Positions 42,656 to 52,602 of a DNA stretch of 64,000 nt are shown piece by piece (within the stretch, counting starts at the first letter, position 1; each line of letters starts with the position of its first letter). The translations under genes and the position numbers were made by a program. The DNA comes from Moniliella sp. 'wahieum' (Eukaryota > Basidiomycota > Moniliellomycetes > Moniliellales > Moniliellaceae): the NCBI GenBank assembly GCA_003971905.1, contig RSEE01000086.1:186001-250000 (forward strand). Direction: 5' to 3'. The notes beneath the pieces are model-generated. The model was not told the origin of the DNA, did no database searches, and worked only from the letters and a program-made list of their open reading frames with translations.

Positions 42656-45600
42656 TTACGCCGTTGGCAACTCGAGGCCCAAGAGGCCCATGCCAAACAA
42701 GCGCGCGGTCGCGGCCAGTCCGTCGTCCGCTTGGGCTACTTCGTCCAACAACCTGCACGCGAAAAGGAGGAGACGCAAGTATGTCAGTACACCATGTAAT
42801 GTCCTTTGTCGTGCCTGTAGCACACGACAAGAGAAGACAAAGAAATGGACAAGATCTTAGTACGTACAGTTGAGGCGCCTTGGCCGCCTTGACGTTCGCC
42901 CGGCGGATCTGGGCTTTGACAGTGGCAGCTTGGGCGCAAGCGGGCATTCGGTACCTGCTTCCGCGTCGCCCTCCGATGGCGAGGCCGAGGCGAGGCAGGT
43001 GGAATGGTACGCGTGCTTGCACAAAAAGTGGGTCGAGGGCAAGCTCAATGGCGCGCCACACATGGAACAGGTGGTGGCTTGTAGCACGGCAGGCGAATCG
43101 GACGAGGTGAGGGAAACAGCAGCTTGTTCCTTGGTCCGCGTCTCGGCGAGGTAGGAACGCAACAGCGCCGTATCTGCCGCAGCGGCATCTTGCCGCCGTA
43201 AGCGAGCGCACGAGGTAAGCACGCACCAACCCGATCCCGGCACCACCCTCGTCGGACCCAGCTAGCAACTGGACCACCTCGGCGGGCGAGAGGAGAACGA
43301 GCTTCGACAATGGTGAGAATGTGTGCGACATCGGTCGAGCGCTTGGATAGGAGCGTAGGAGAGGAGACCAAGTGACGCAGAACGAGAGGATACAGGTGAG
43401 GCGCCTTGTTGCCCCACTTGTCCAACGCCTGCATCAACTGACATGCGCTCCTCCTCTTGCTCCCCCTGCGAAAGGCGGAAGAAGAGGTGGATCAGGTCGT
43501 CGTATAGCCCCAGTCGGCCGTACAGAAGTACCAGCCCGGGAGTGAGTCGGCGTGGTGCAGAGGAGCAGGGCTTGGGCCACATCGTACGGCAACGTGGCCG
43601 ATTGCTGCAGCAGCCGTAACGCGCGCGCGCCCGACGGCCCTTGGGCACCAACCCCAGCCCTTCCCCCGACACGGATCGCACAGGTACAGTTCCAACAACG
43701 TGTTCCACACGGCCTGCTGAGCCTCCTCGTCTTCCCCCAGCAAGCTGGGCGGCGCCAGCGACGCTCCGGCCTCAGAGGCGGGAGGATCGGCGACCATGTC
43801 CACCTGCTGGCCCCAGCGGAGCAGCGCAACGCTTTCCAGGAACAAGGCAAACTCGTCCTGCATCCCAGCAAAGTGGGCAAAAAAGGTTTGGGGCGAAGGC
43901 GGCGAGTACGGCGGCGGTACGGATGACTGTGGTTTTGGCTCGGGCTCTGACGCTGACGCTGGCTCTGGCTCTGGTTCTGGCCCTGGCTCTGGCTTGGCCT
44001 CGGACTCGGGCTGTCGCTCCGCCCCTTGCTCCGACGCTTCAGGTAGTGGCCGTGCGGGCTCTGACACTGGCTCTGCCGTGCGGGAACGGAGGTAGGAGGT
44101 GAGCTGCAGGTAGGACATGAGACCCTTGCTTTGGGATTCGGTGGGAGGCGGTGGTGCCAAAGCCGGGACGGAGAGGTCGAGGTCGTCAGCTGTCTCGTCG
44201 GGAGCGGGGAGCGCGCGCGCCTCGAGCGGAAGCACGCCGGGCACAAAGTGGCCCGCACACAGTTCCACCAGCAACGTTGTGGTTGGCATGGCACGGTGGA
44301 GGAGGAGAGCACGAGCATGGGACTGTAGCAGTTCCCCCGCCTGCGTAGGCGACGACCGACGCACATACACCAGTGCCGCATCCCAGTCTTCCAGATCGTT
44401 GACTTGGATGCGCATGTACTCGCCTGCATCGCCGTAGCGCGCGGCAAGGTAGCCCGCTTGCGCATAGAACCCGCCTTGCCGACACACCCGGATCGCCGTG
44501 GCCAGGTCAAAGGGCAGCGTGGCCCGCTCGCGCTCCCTCGCATCCTGCTCCGTCCCTTCCTCCTCCGTGCCTTCCTCCACCTCAGGCAGCGGCGAGAAGA
44601 GTCCATCGCCATTCGTTGGGAGCTGAGGAGGGCGTTGGCGTTTCTTCGCAGCACGCACGGCGCGCGCGGCCGCCCGTGCCGGTTGGCGAATGAACGCGTC
44701 GAGCGAAGCGACGTCCTTGAGCTTGGCATAGCAGTTGAGCAGCAACGTGGTGTGCTCGGGCGTAGCGAGCCCTTGGGCATGCAGCGCAGCCAGGTACGTG
44801 GCCAAGTTGCCGATCCGTTGCGAGTCGAGCAGCTAGCAAGCGAGTTAGTTCTCTCTCTCTTCCTTTCTCTCTCAGATCTCGTGGCGGACAGGACAGGACA
44901 GACGTGATGGTAACGTACCTTTCGGATCACATGGCTCGGCCGCACCGCCCCCACAGCCTTGGACCACTGCGCCGTAGCAGCATCAAACTCGCCGCGGCCA
45001 TACAGCGAGTCGGCGTACTGCGCATGCAGCGACGCCACCAACGGCACCGCTGCCTCCAACGCACGTGCCAGTCGCATGTGCCGCCCGGTCGTTGTGCACC
45101 GTGACCCGGCTGGCGCGGTCACCTTCCCCCCACGGCCCCGCACCCACTTGCAACAACGTCAGGAGGTAAGTGCGCGTCGTGCTGAGCGCCGTGGCAAACT
45201 CGCCCCCCGGACCTGGTGCTTCGGCGGCCAGGCCCAGCGAGGCAGGTACCGAGGGAGCCAGCGCAAGCCGCACCAACGCATCTGTCCGAGCACGCAGCGA
45301 GCGCTGGGTCAAGCGCAGCATGCTGCCCTCGTTGGACAGAATGCAGATCTTGACTTGGCCCGCGGCCGGTCGGTGGCCGACTCGACCCAAACTGCTCGTA
45401 CGCCCGAGGGACACGGTGGGTAACCGCATGGCCTGCGCTTCCAGGTCAAACACATGCAGCAACGCCGTCTCTTTCCCGGTGGCTCCTTTGGGAGGACCCC
45501 AGACGACGAGGTGCTGTGTTCCGGCCGCCGCGCCGGCCGGGGCCGAGTCGGTAATGCGGTAGAGCACATTCGGATCACAGGTAAGCAGCGCAGCTGTCTT

Positions 45601-47067
45601 GCTGCCTTCCAGCGCATAGCACGCTTCCCGCCCTTCCCCACCGGCAATGTAGATCGCCTCGTCGCGCACCAACACCAGCTTGCCCGCTAGGCCTACGCGC
45701 GCCCGCCACGCCCGCGCTGTATCGCGCAACACGGTCTCGGCAGCCACGTTGGAGCTCCTCTGTTCTTCCGAGCCCGTCGTGCGCGCCGGAACGAGTCCCC
45801 GTGGATCCCCGTTGGCGGGCAAGAGCGCAAGCGCATTCAACGTGCTGGGCAGTAGCCGCGCAGCCTAGCGCCGTACCTACATCATCCACAATCGTAGGAC
45901 GGCCATAGGACGCACCGGCCGGCGCTTGCACCAGGTAGCGCATCAGTTTGGTCGGTGTCACAATGTACAGGTACACCACCATCCCACTTACGGGCGTCGT
46001 CGACTTCTTCTTGTCCCGCGCCACGTATCCCTTGCTCGGTGCTGGGGCGGGGTAGACCCAGAGTCCGCGTCAGCGTCCCGCACCCCACTCAGTGCGAGCG
46101 CGGTCAAAGGCTCAAGCGGCGCGTCGGTCGACCGCGATGGCTGCTGCATGATCACTTTGAACTTGGGCAACTGCGCCATCGGTAACGACACCTCCGTCTC
46201 GACCCCATTCTTGTCCGTCTTCCCCGTTGGCTTGGCAGTTTGGCAGATTTGGCAGGCTTGGCACTGGTTACTGCATCCAATGCATCCGACAGGCCGCGCG
46301 CAGCAGTACCGTCCCATCTGCCAGTCCGACCGCAAGGAAGGCAAGGTCAGGCGTGTGCGTCAGCGCTGCAACGGGGGTAGGACGAGAGCCGTGCTGGACC
46401 CGCGCTTCGGCCAACAGGCGCGGGCGTAAGTAAGCCTGGGTGGTATGGTGACGCGGGATCGCACGTGCATCTCCAGGCCGCAGAGGGGGGAGCTCATCGT
46501 CTGTCGTTTCGGTCGTCTGTTCTTCGCAACGATCTGGCGCAGGTCCCAGATCCGCAACAAAGGGAACCGCACTCCAGCCTGTTCGCCCAACCCGACCAGG
46601 CGGCCGGATGCGTCGGAGGAGAGGTGGGTGATGCGGCCACCACCAATGCCATCGCCAAAGGCATCGAAGGTGAGGATCGGCTGGTACGAGCCTGGTGCGA
46701 GCAGAGAGATGCGTCCCGAGGCATATCCGACGGCGAGCAGCCGCGCGCACCCATCGCCGCGCGGCCGGCCAGGATGCGGCGGCAGCAGCGAGGGCGGAGC
46801 TTGCGGGTCAAAGCTGTCGCTGGGGGAGAGACCAGCCTGCTGCGGAGGCGAGGGCGGTGGCACATGCGCTGGCGGCAGTGGGCGGATGGACAACGGCGGT
46901 GAGCGAGGGCCGGAGGGCGAGGGGCACAACGCAGAGCACGTCTTTGCTCTGCGCCGACGACGGCCGAGGCGGAGGGCAGCAGCGCCGACTGCTGGGGCGC
47001 AAGCACCGGCGCGGCATCGTACCACTCGAAGCGACACGCCTGGACGGCGAGCTGAGCTGGCAGGCAT
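42656..47067 (-). CDS. VPS11: Vps11/Pep5, shared subunit of HOPS and CORVET
   Basis: Class C tethering subunit acting in endosome-vacuole fusion. The start near 47067 leads into LAVQACRFEWYDAAPV and a beta-propeller (LLAVGYASGRISLLAPG, FPLLRIWDLRQIVAKN, VVYLYIVTPTKLMRYLVQAP). The alpha-solenoid follows, with LYGRGEFDAATAQWSKAVG, then an 86-nt intron (44833-44918, AACTAAC branch), YLAALHAQGLATPEHTTLLL, NCYAKLKDVASLDAFIRQP, LATAIRVCRQGGFYAQAGYL and DWDAALVYVRR. The C-terminal RING reads CSMCGAPLSLPSTHFLCKHA and YHSTCL, ending in a Cys-Pro segment. A second intron (42753-42867) leads to LLDEVAQADDGLAATARLFG, the Vps11 end helix, and stop 42656. Glu/Pro-rich inserts lengthen the solenoid. Several frame changes (near 43150, 43440, 45840, 46360). 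A CACGTGAC E-box lies 170 bases upstream. Confidence 0.9.
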
Positions 47068-47602
47068 CGGGGACGGCGGGGCAGAACAGAGAGTGGTGGT
47101 GGAGGTGGTGGAGGTGGCTGCGTTGCGTTGCGTTCAATCGCGGCGCCTGCCTCGGCGAGGCGCTGTCGCTTGGATCGGCGGCGCACCCACATCACATCTC
47201 ATCACATGGGCCCGTTCCCATCACATGCACAGCACACCACGTGACACTGGCCTTTGCTGCTGCGCACGCACGTTATGTGGAGCGGCTGCGGCTCATCGTG
47301 GCTGGTCTACACCTTTCTTCTGCGTCGTCCATTGCGGTATCATTCATTGCACGTGCCGCGCCCCTTTCCCACACCCCCACCGCGCAGGCACAGGGCGGTT
47401 CCAATCCATCCATCCGTCCGAGACGGCCTGCAGTGCTCGACTGCTGCTGCCCTCCCATTCGAACAGGGGAGGGGAACGGTCGGCGGATCAAGCAGCGATC
47501 CCACTCCGTCTCCCATCCCATCCCGCTCCATGTGACTCCGTCCCATCTCCAGTCCACGCCACCGTCCCCCCACTCTCGCGGTCCCCCTCGCAACCGTCTT
47601 GG
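47068..47602. promoter_or_regulatory. VPS11 promoter region with E-box and CACATG motifs
   Basis: Contains several ATCACATG units (47190-47225) and CACCACGTGACACT, whose CACGTGAC lies at 47238-47245. Long plus-strand frames across this region are shadows or compositional. The far end is the 3' flank of Stealth 2. Confidence 0.5.
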
Positions 47603-47676
47603 TTCATGCTTCATGCTTCATGCTTCATGCTTCATGCTTCATGCTTCATGCTTCATGCTTCATGCTTCATGCTTCA
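47603..47676 (+). repeat. TTCATGC 7-bp minisatellite overlapping the Stealth 2 stop
   Basis: Ten perfect TTCATGC units plus a partial one. On the minus strand it reads GCATGAA, and the Stealth 2 frame closes inside it (KHEA-stop). Because 7 is not a multiple of 3, copy number sets the exact C-terminus. Confidence 0.97.
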
Positions 47677-50600
47677 AACGGCGTCTTCCACCGCGCCGAG
47701 GGAAAGTATTCTCCAACCAGGTTGTAAACACCTCTACAATCTTATGCGACGAAGCGTGGTCCACAATATCGTCGTTGACCGCCAACAACGCGACCGATTC
47801 GTGGTCCTCCGCCTCGTCGTCCTCCGCCTCGGGATCGTCTTGTGCTTGGGGTTGAGCTTGTCCTTGTGCTTGGGGATGGGGTTGAGCGCCAGATGGGGGG
47901 GCAGCCAACGGTCCGCGGTCCGTCTGGGTATGCGCCAGCACCTCTTGCAACATGGTACGCGTATGTTTCTCTCCTCCTGCGCCGAGCTGCTCAAACTCGA
48001 CGGGGGTCGAGGCCATAGTGTAAGCGTACCGTTGCAACATGCGAGCGACAAACACGCGTGCCGACGCGCCGCTCCAACCACTACCTTGTGCCACCGACGC
48101 AAGGGAAAAGTTAGCCCCGCGCCAGCCCGGTGGGGCAGACGAAGGCGGTAACCAAGTTCGACTCAAGGGTAAATGCGGTTCGCCCAGCGGTGCAGTGGTG
48201 CCGTGTACATCCTTGTTTCGATCTCCCGGCAAACGCTTATTCGGAGAAGGTAACACGGCACTTAATCCCCGACCGCCAGAAAGTGCCACGAGATGGGTAA
48301 GTAAGCAGTCGCCACACTGTGGCTGCTCAAATACCAAGCGCGTAAATACTTGTTCGCTAGCCCTTGCGTTGAACGGACCGTGCTGGCGTTACTGCTCATC
48401 CACCCCAGTCCGTCCGCGACCAAACACGATTTCCACTCCACCGCACACGCCACTGAGCCATGCTCGTCGATCTCTTCCATAAATGGCGTCCGGACCGGAC
48501 CGTCGTCCGCTGCGCCCCATGGGGCGGCGGCACACCATTGCCGTTGCCGTTGCCGTTGCCGTTGGTGTTGCCGGAGGAAGAGGAAGAGAAAATGGGGGAG
48601 GCGAGATTGGTAGTGTTGGTCAAGTACCATGGCCAACCAGCGTCGTGCCATTGCATTGCCTTTCCCGGCTTGCGCTGGCCAAACAAATTGATCGCATTGG
48701 CATAGAGGCCCGCGAGCGCGTACCCGTCCCACGAGCTGAACTGGTACGTGCTCGCAGCGCCATGGGACGCAAGGCCAAGCGCGGCATGTGCACCGTGTAC
48801 CTGGGAATCAAGTAGTGTTGAGCGGCGCGGCGTGCGTACACGGTCTTCCGACCGACCTGCGTGCGGCTCTTCTGTCGCCCACCCCGGGTGCGCGGCGGTA
48901 CGCGTCCTCCGCCTCGGCCTGGTTACGTCCAGGCGGCAAATCGTGGCCTGAAACGTGGTGGCGCGGAAAACTTCGTCGCGCAGAACTTGGAATTCTTCAT
49001 AGTCCACCTTCCCGTCCCCATTGGCGTCGAGCACAAGCATAACGTACGACCATAGCGCTGCTTCGCGGTGTCGCTCAATAATCGTATTGTGCAACAGTTG
49101 GTGCGTGACAAGGTTCGTGCCCACCCCACGGAACCGCGTGCGCATCGCCCCACTCACATCTTCCCGAAACATCAACCGTGTCTCGTGGAGCAAGGATGCT
49201 GACGCACTACGGTGCACGTGCTGTGGGTAGCGTCGCGTCCGCCGTCCAAATCGCTCATCTAGCACGTTCGACACCATCTTAAGCCCGGGCCACTCGCCCC
49301 CCGCGGACCAGGTGAGTGGACTGGCGGCCTGCACCACCAAGTCGTGCTGGAACCGTAACGATAGCCCATACAGCGGTGAGTGCACGTCCACATGACCCAC
49401 TGGTCGCAGCAGGAAAAAATCATCGTTGGAAAATAACAACGTATCGCTCGTGCCCAACCCGCTCCATCCACCTGCTTCCACTGAAGCACCAGGATCCAAA
49501 GCCGCCTCCACTGCCATCGAATTGAAACTGGGCAACACGGATGCCTTGTGCGCTCCTACCCCTGCCCCTTCCTCGGCCACAGGACGGAACAGAGACCAGT
49601 CATGATGCAAGCGCAGTTCCGGCCCTCCTTCGTCCCGGCGCACTTGGGTCATCGCCGCCCTGCCTGCCAGCACACTAGACCGGTTCATGTCCAGCCATCC
49701 GGGCCGCTGGCCCACCCGGTGCGAGCCATCAACAGGATCAATGTACCGATCGAGCCATGGTTCGTGTTGTTGGATAATCTGGTGCACAGGGCGGTTGGTG
49801 CGCTTCGCTTCCGCCTGTGCCATCGCATCCAACGCCGCTACGCCAAAGTCGGGCGAGATGACATGGACCGTACCGAGGTGTTGGAGGAACTGAACCGCGG
49901 TCCGAATCGCGTACCGTAACTCGTCCATTTCGAAAAACCGTTCGGAACTGTACCCAATTGATTTTTCTCGCCACCGCCGAATGTGGGAATGACGATCCTG
50001 CACCCCCTGGGCCGCACGCACAAGGACAGGGTAAATGTCCGTGACAAAGCGGGCGAATTTGGTGGCGTGGTGCGCATCGAGCGTGAGCGCTTGTGTGCCA
50101 GCAGGCGAGCCGGGTCGAGAAGTAAATGGACTGGGACAGTACTCGCTCCTTGCTTCGGCATCGTGCGCACTGACACAGTAGGCCCAGTACTGCTTGGCCT
50201 GGTCGTGCAGCGGGTCCGAACCATTGACCCAGGTAAACACAATGTCAATCGGGGGGAGGTGGGACGGCGCAGGGCAGACCATGCGCGCACCGTACTTGTC
50301 GTTCAGGCGGGCACAGATCGTGCCCTGCGCTACCCATTGGACCAGACAGTCGTCGTCTTCCGTAATGGCCCGGTAGGCAGGCACAGCAGTCAGGCTATGT
50401 TCCGTCGCCCATTGTGGCGAAAAGAGTAGCGAGGGGTTCACGCCATCTGTACCGTACATACGGCCTAGGTCGTCCGAGTTGGGGTTGATGGCCCAGCCGG
50501 ATTTGCTCTGCTTGGGCAGATCGATGTCGAGTGGGGGCGCATAGAGCGTTTGGTCATCGACGCGAGAGCGTGAAAGACGGTACGGGTCGACGAGCTGGAA

Positions 50601-50929
50601 CGCGACCGAGCTGAGGAATCCGCCGAGGAGGCGGGTCGCATTGAGGGGCCTGCCCGAGTCAGCTGCCGTAGGGAGCAGGACGGTGTCGGGGGTGAGGCGC
50701 GTGCTGGCATGAAGAGCGGTGCGCAGGATGTAGAGGGCGGGAAGGGCGGTGAGGAGGACGAGGAGGGCGAGGAGCTTGGGCGTGGCGGGCCGCCTCCTGG
50801 GGAGGAGGGAGAGGAGTAGGCAGGAGCGGGGCGGCGGCGGCGGCGGAGCGGGGGGAGGAGGGCCACTGCAGCCAGGGGGAGCGGCGGGAGAGGGGCGAAT
50901 GGAGGCCGAGCTTTTTGGCCAAGGGCACA

Positions 50930-50960
<31 letters not shown>

Positions 50961-51035
50961 GATCGGGGGGGCGGGCGTGGTGGAGGTGGGCGAGGGGGTG
51001 GGGGGGTAGGCGTGGCGCAGTGGTGGCGGCGGCAT
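47660..51035 (-). CDS. Stealth-family sugar-phosphate transferase 2 (Xpt1/GNPTAB-like)
   Basis: Second Stealth enzyme, readable in one frame for about 780 residues from MPPPPLRHAYPPTPSPTSTT. A Thr run and Pro-rich cytosolic tail precede a type II anchor at residues 87-104 (KLLALLVLLTALPALYIL). CR1 PIDIVFTWVNGSDP is at 262-275, CR2 FFEMDELRYAIRTAVQFLQH and VHVISPDF at 368-398. CR3 LPSFNSMAVEAAL with SNDDFFLLRP is at 501-545. CR4-like YPQHVHRSASASLLHETRLM and RTRFRGVGTN cover 603-641. A canonical EF-hand loop DANGDGKVDYEE is at 670-681. The C-terminal part has PQCGDCLLTHLVALSG and MLQRYAYTMASTPVEF. Frames change near 48525 and 48340. Human GNPTAB also has an EF-hand in this position, supporting a Ca-dependent lumenal enzyme. 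Whether it transfers xylose-, GlcNAc- or another sugar phosphate is unknown. Confidence 0.92.
50931..50960 (+). repeat. GTC trinucleotide run
   Basis: Ten CGT/GTC triplets; on the minus strand they encode the Thr run near the N-terminus of Stealth 2. Confidence 0.92.
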
Positions 51036-52602
51036 GGGGCGGGTGGAGGAGGAGAGGAGACGGCGGCAGCGGGGACGAAGGGAACGCCGGCGACGGATGG
51101 GGTTGGAGGATGCTCAGGCCCAGCGTCGCCCTGCGGACCACACCACACGACCGTGCTGATTGCGGGTTGCTGATTGCGGATTGGGCTCAAGGCGAGCAGG
51201 GCAGAGTAGAGCAGCGCAGAGCAGCGCAGCGCAGGAGCGAGAGGCGCAGTCGGGAGAGCGGTGAGCATCACCCATCCCCAGGGTTCGTGCGATCGATGCG
51301 AGCCGAGGCTGTGGGCAGCTGCAGCAGCACGCGGCACACAGCACACACGGCGTGTTCCTGCGCCTCTTCGCGTTCGTCCTGCGGTCCAGACGCAGGTGGA
51401 GACTGCCCGGCCGCCTGCTCGGCTGCGCACCGCGTCCACTCACACAGTGCGAGCCCCTTGCGCTGGACTGCCCCATGCGGCCCCTGCGGCTGCCGGCGCG
51501 GGGCTCCGAGCGGCGGGCAGAGGCTTGCACTCCCCCCGCGCTGGGCCGGCGCCCGTGGCGCACCTTGGCGCTGCAGGGCCACGACGCGATCGGGTGGCGG
51601 CAGCGCAGCAGCAAGCAGCAAGCTGCAAGCCTCAGCGCAGCCAGGCACCTGCATCGCCATCGCGTAATCACCCCAATCAGTGCTCGGCCATCATGCATAT
51701 GCATCACCCCCATCACATGTCACACTCGCAGTGTTGCATGCACCAGCACATGCAGCCCTGGCAGTGCCTCAGCCGCAGTCGGTCACAGTGCCTCAGCCCC
51801 CCAGGTGCAATATCACATGTCACATGTCCCATGTCACACCACCCGATCGAGGTGTGCGATGTTCGATCGGAGAGCATTCGATGAGCCACGGCGCCCATCC
51901 CACACCGTCCAGCCCCGCCCTGCTTCCCGGCCGCTCCCCCGGTCTCGTCCGCGGTCCCCCCGGCCCCGGCACCGGCGCCCCGTTTGGAACGGTAGGGTTG
52001 GCCACTCGGGCCCTCCTCGGGCCGACATGCCCGACACACGCACAGCTGCCACACGTCACGAAAAAATACCTTCCGTCGCAGTGCCCATGTGATGCATGTG
52101 ATTGCTGCTGTTGCTTGTGGTGTGACATGTGACGTCTGGTCTGTCACTTGTAGTCACTCAGAGCATGTCAAGTGCATGTCCATTGTCACGTCAATTCTTG
52201 TCAATCCCATCGCGTCCTCGTCCTCGTCCTCTACGCCACAACACCCAGACGTTTCCCACACCCACCACACGCACCTACCGACGCTACAACTCTCCCAGCC
52301 AAGCCAAGCCCACCCACACCCAAACCAAAAACACATGCAGAAACTAGATGCAAAACTTCAAGCCCAAGACACAGTGTCCATCCAGCAGAGGGGGAATCAG
52401 CGGCGCAAGGCAAGCGCAAACGCAAGGCGAGAGGGTAAGCGAAGATGGCAAAGGCCAAAGGGCAAAGGGCAGAGTGCAGAGTACAGGGAAGAGGGCATAG
52501 GGATGAGGGCATAGGGAAGAGGAATAGGCAAGAGGAACAGGGAAAAAGGACAAGGGAAGAGCAACAGGAAAGAAAGGGTAGATGGGCAAGTGCATGGCGG
52601 GC
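51036..52602. other. Spacer with CACATGTCACATG motifs and a purine tract
   Basis: No supported gene. CACATGTCACATG-type elements cluster at 51710-51840 and near 52125, and GCAAGCAGCAAGC near 51605. Positions 52435-52580 are almost pure A/G with loosely repeated AGGGCATAGGG and AGGGAAGAGG units. The long frames at 51352-52092 (+) and 51268-51660 (-) are Arg/Pro/Cys-rich with no domain. Confidence 0.55.
52435..52580 (+). repeat. Purine-rich AGGGCATAGGG-type repeat
   Basis: Strongly strand-asymmetric purine tract with irregular 10- to 12-bp units, just downstream of the giant low-complexity gene's stop. Confidence 0.75.

Noticed and set aside
46445-48151. 568-codon plus-strand frame
   Set aside because: Antisense to VPS11 and Stealth 2, both of which have clear conserved motifs on the minus strand; it also translates the TTCATGC repeat.
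51352-52092. 246-codon plus-strand frame in a spacer
   Set aside because: Arg/Pro/Cys-rich with CACATG repeats and no recognisable domain; likely non-coding.
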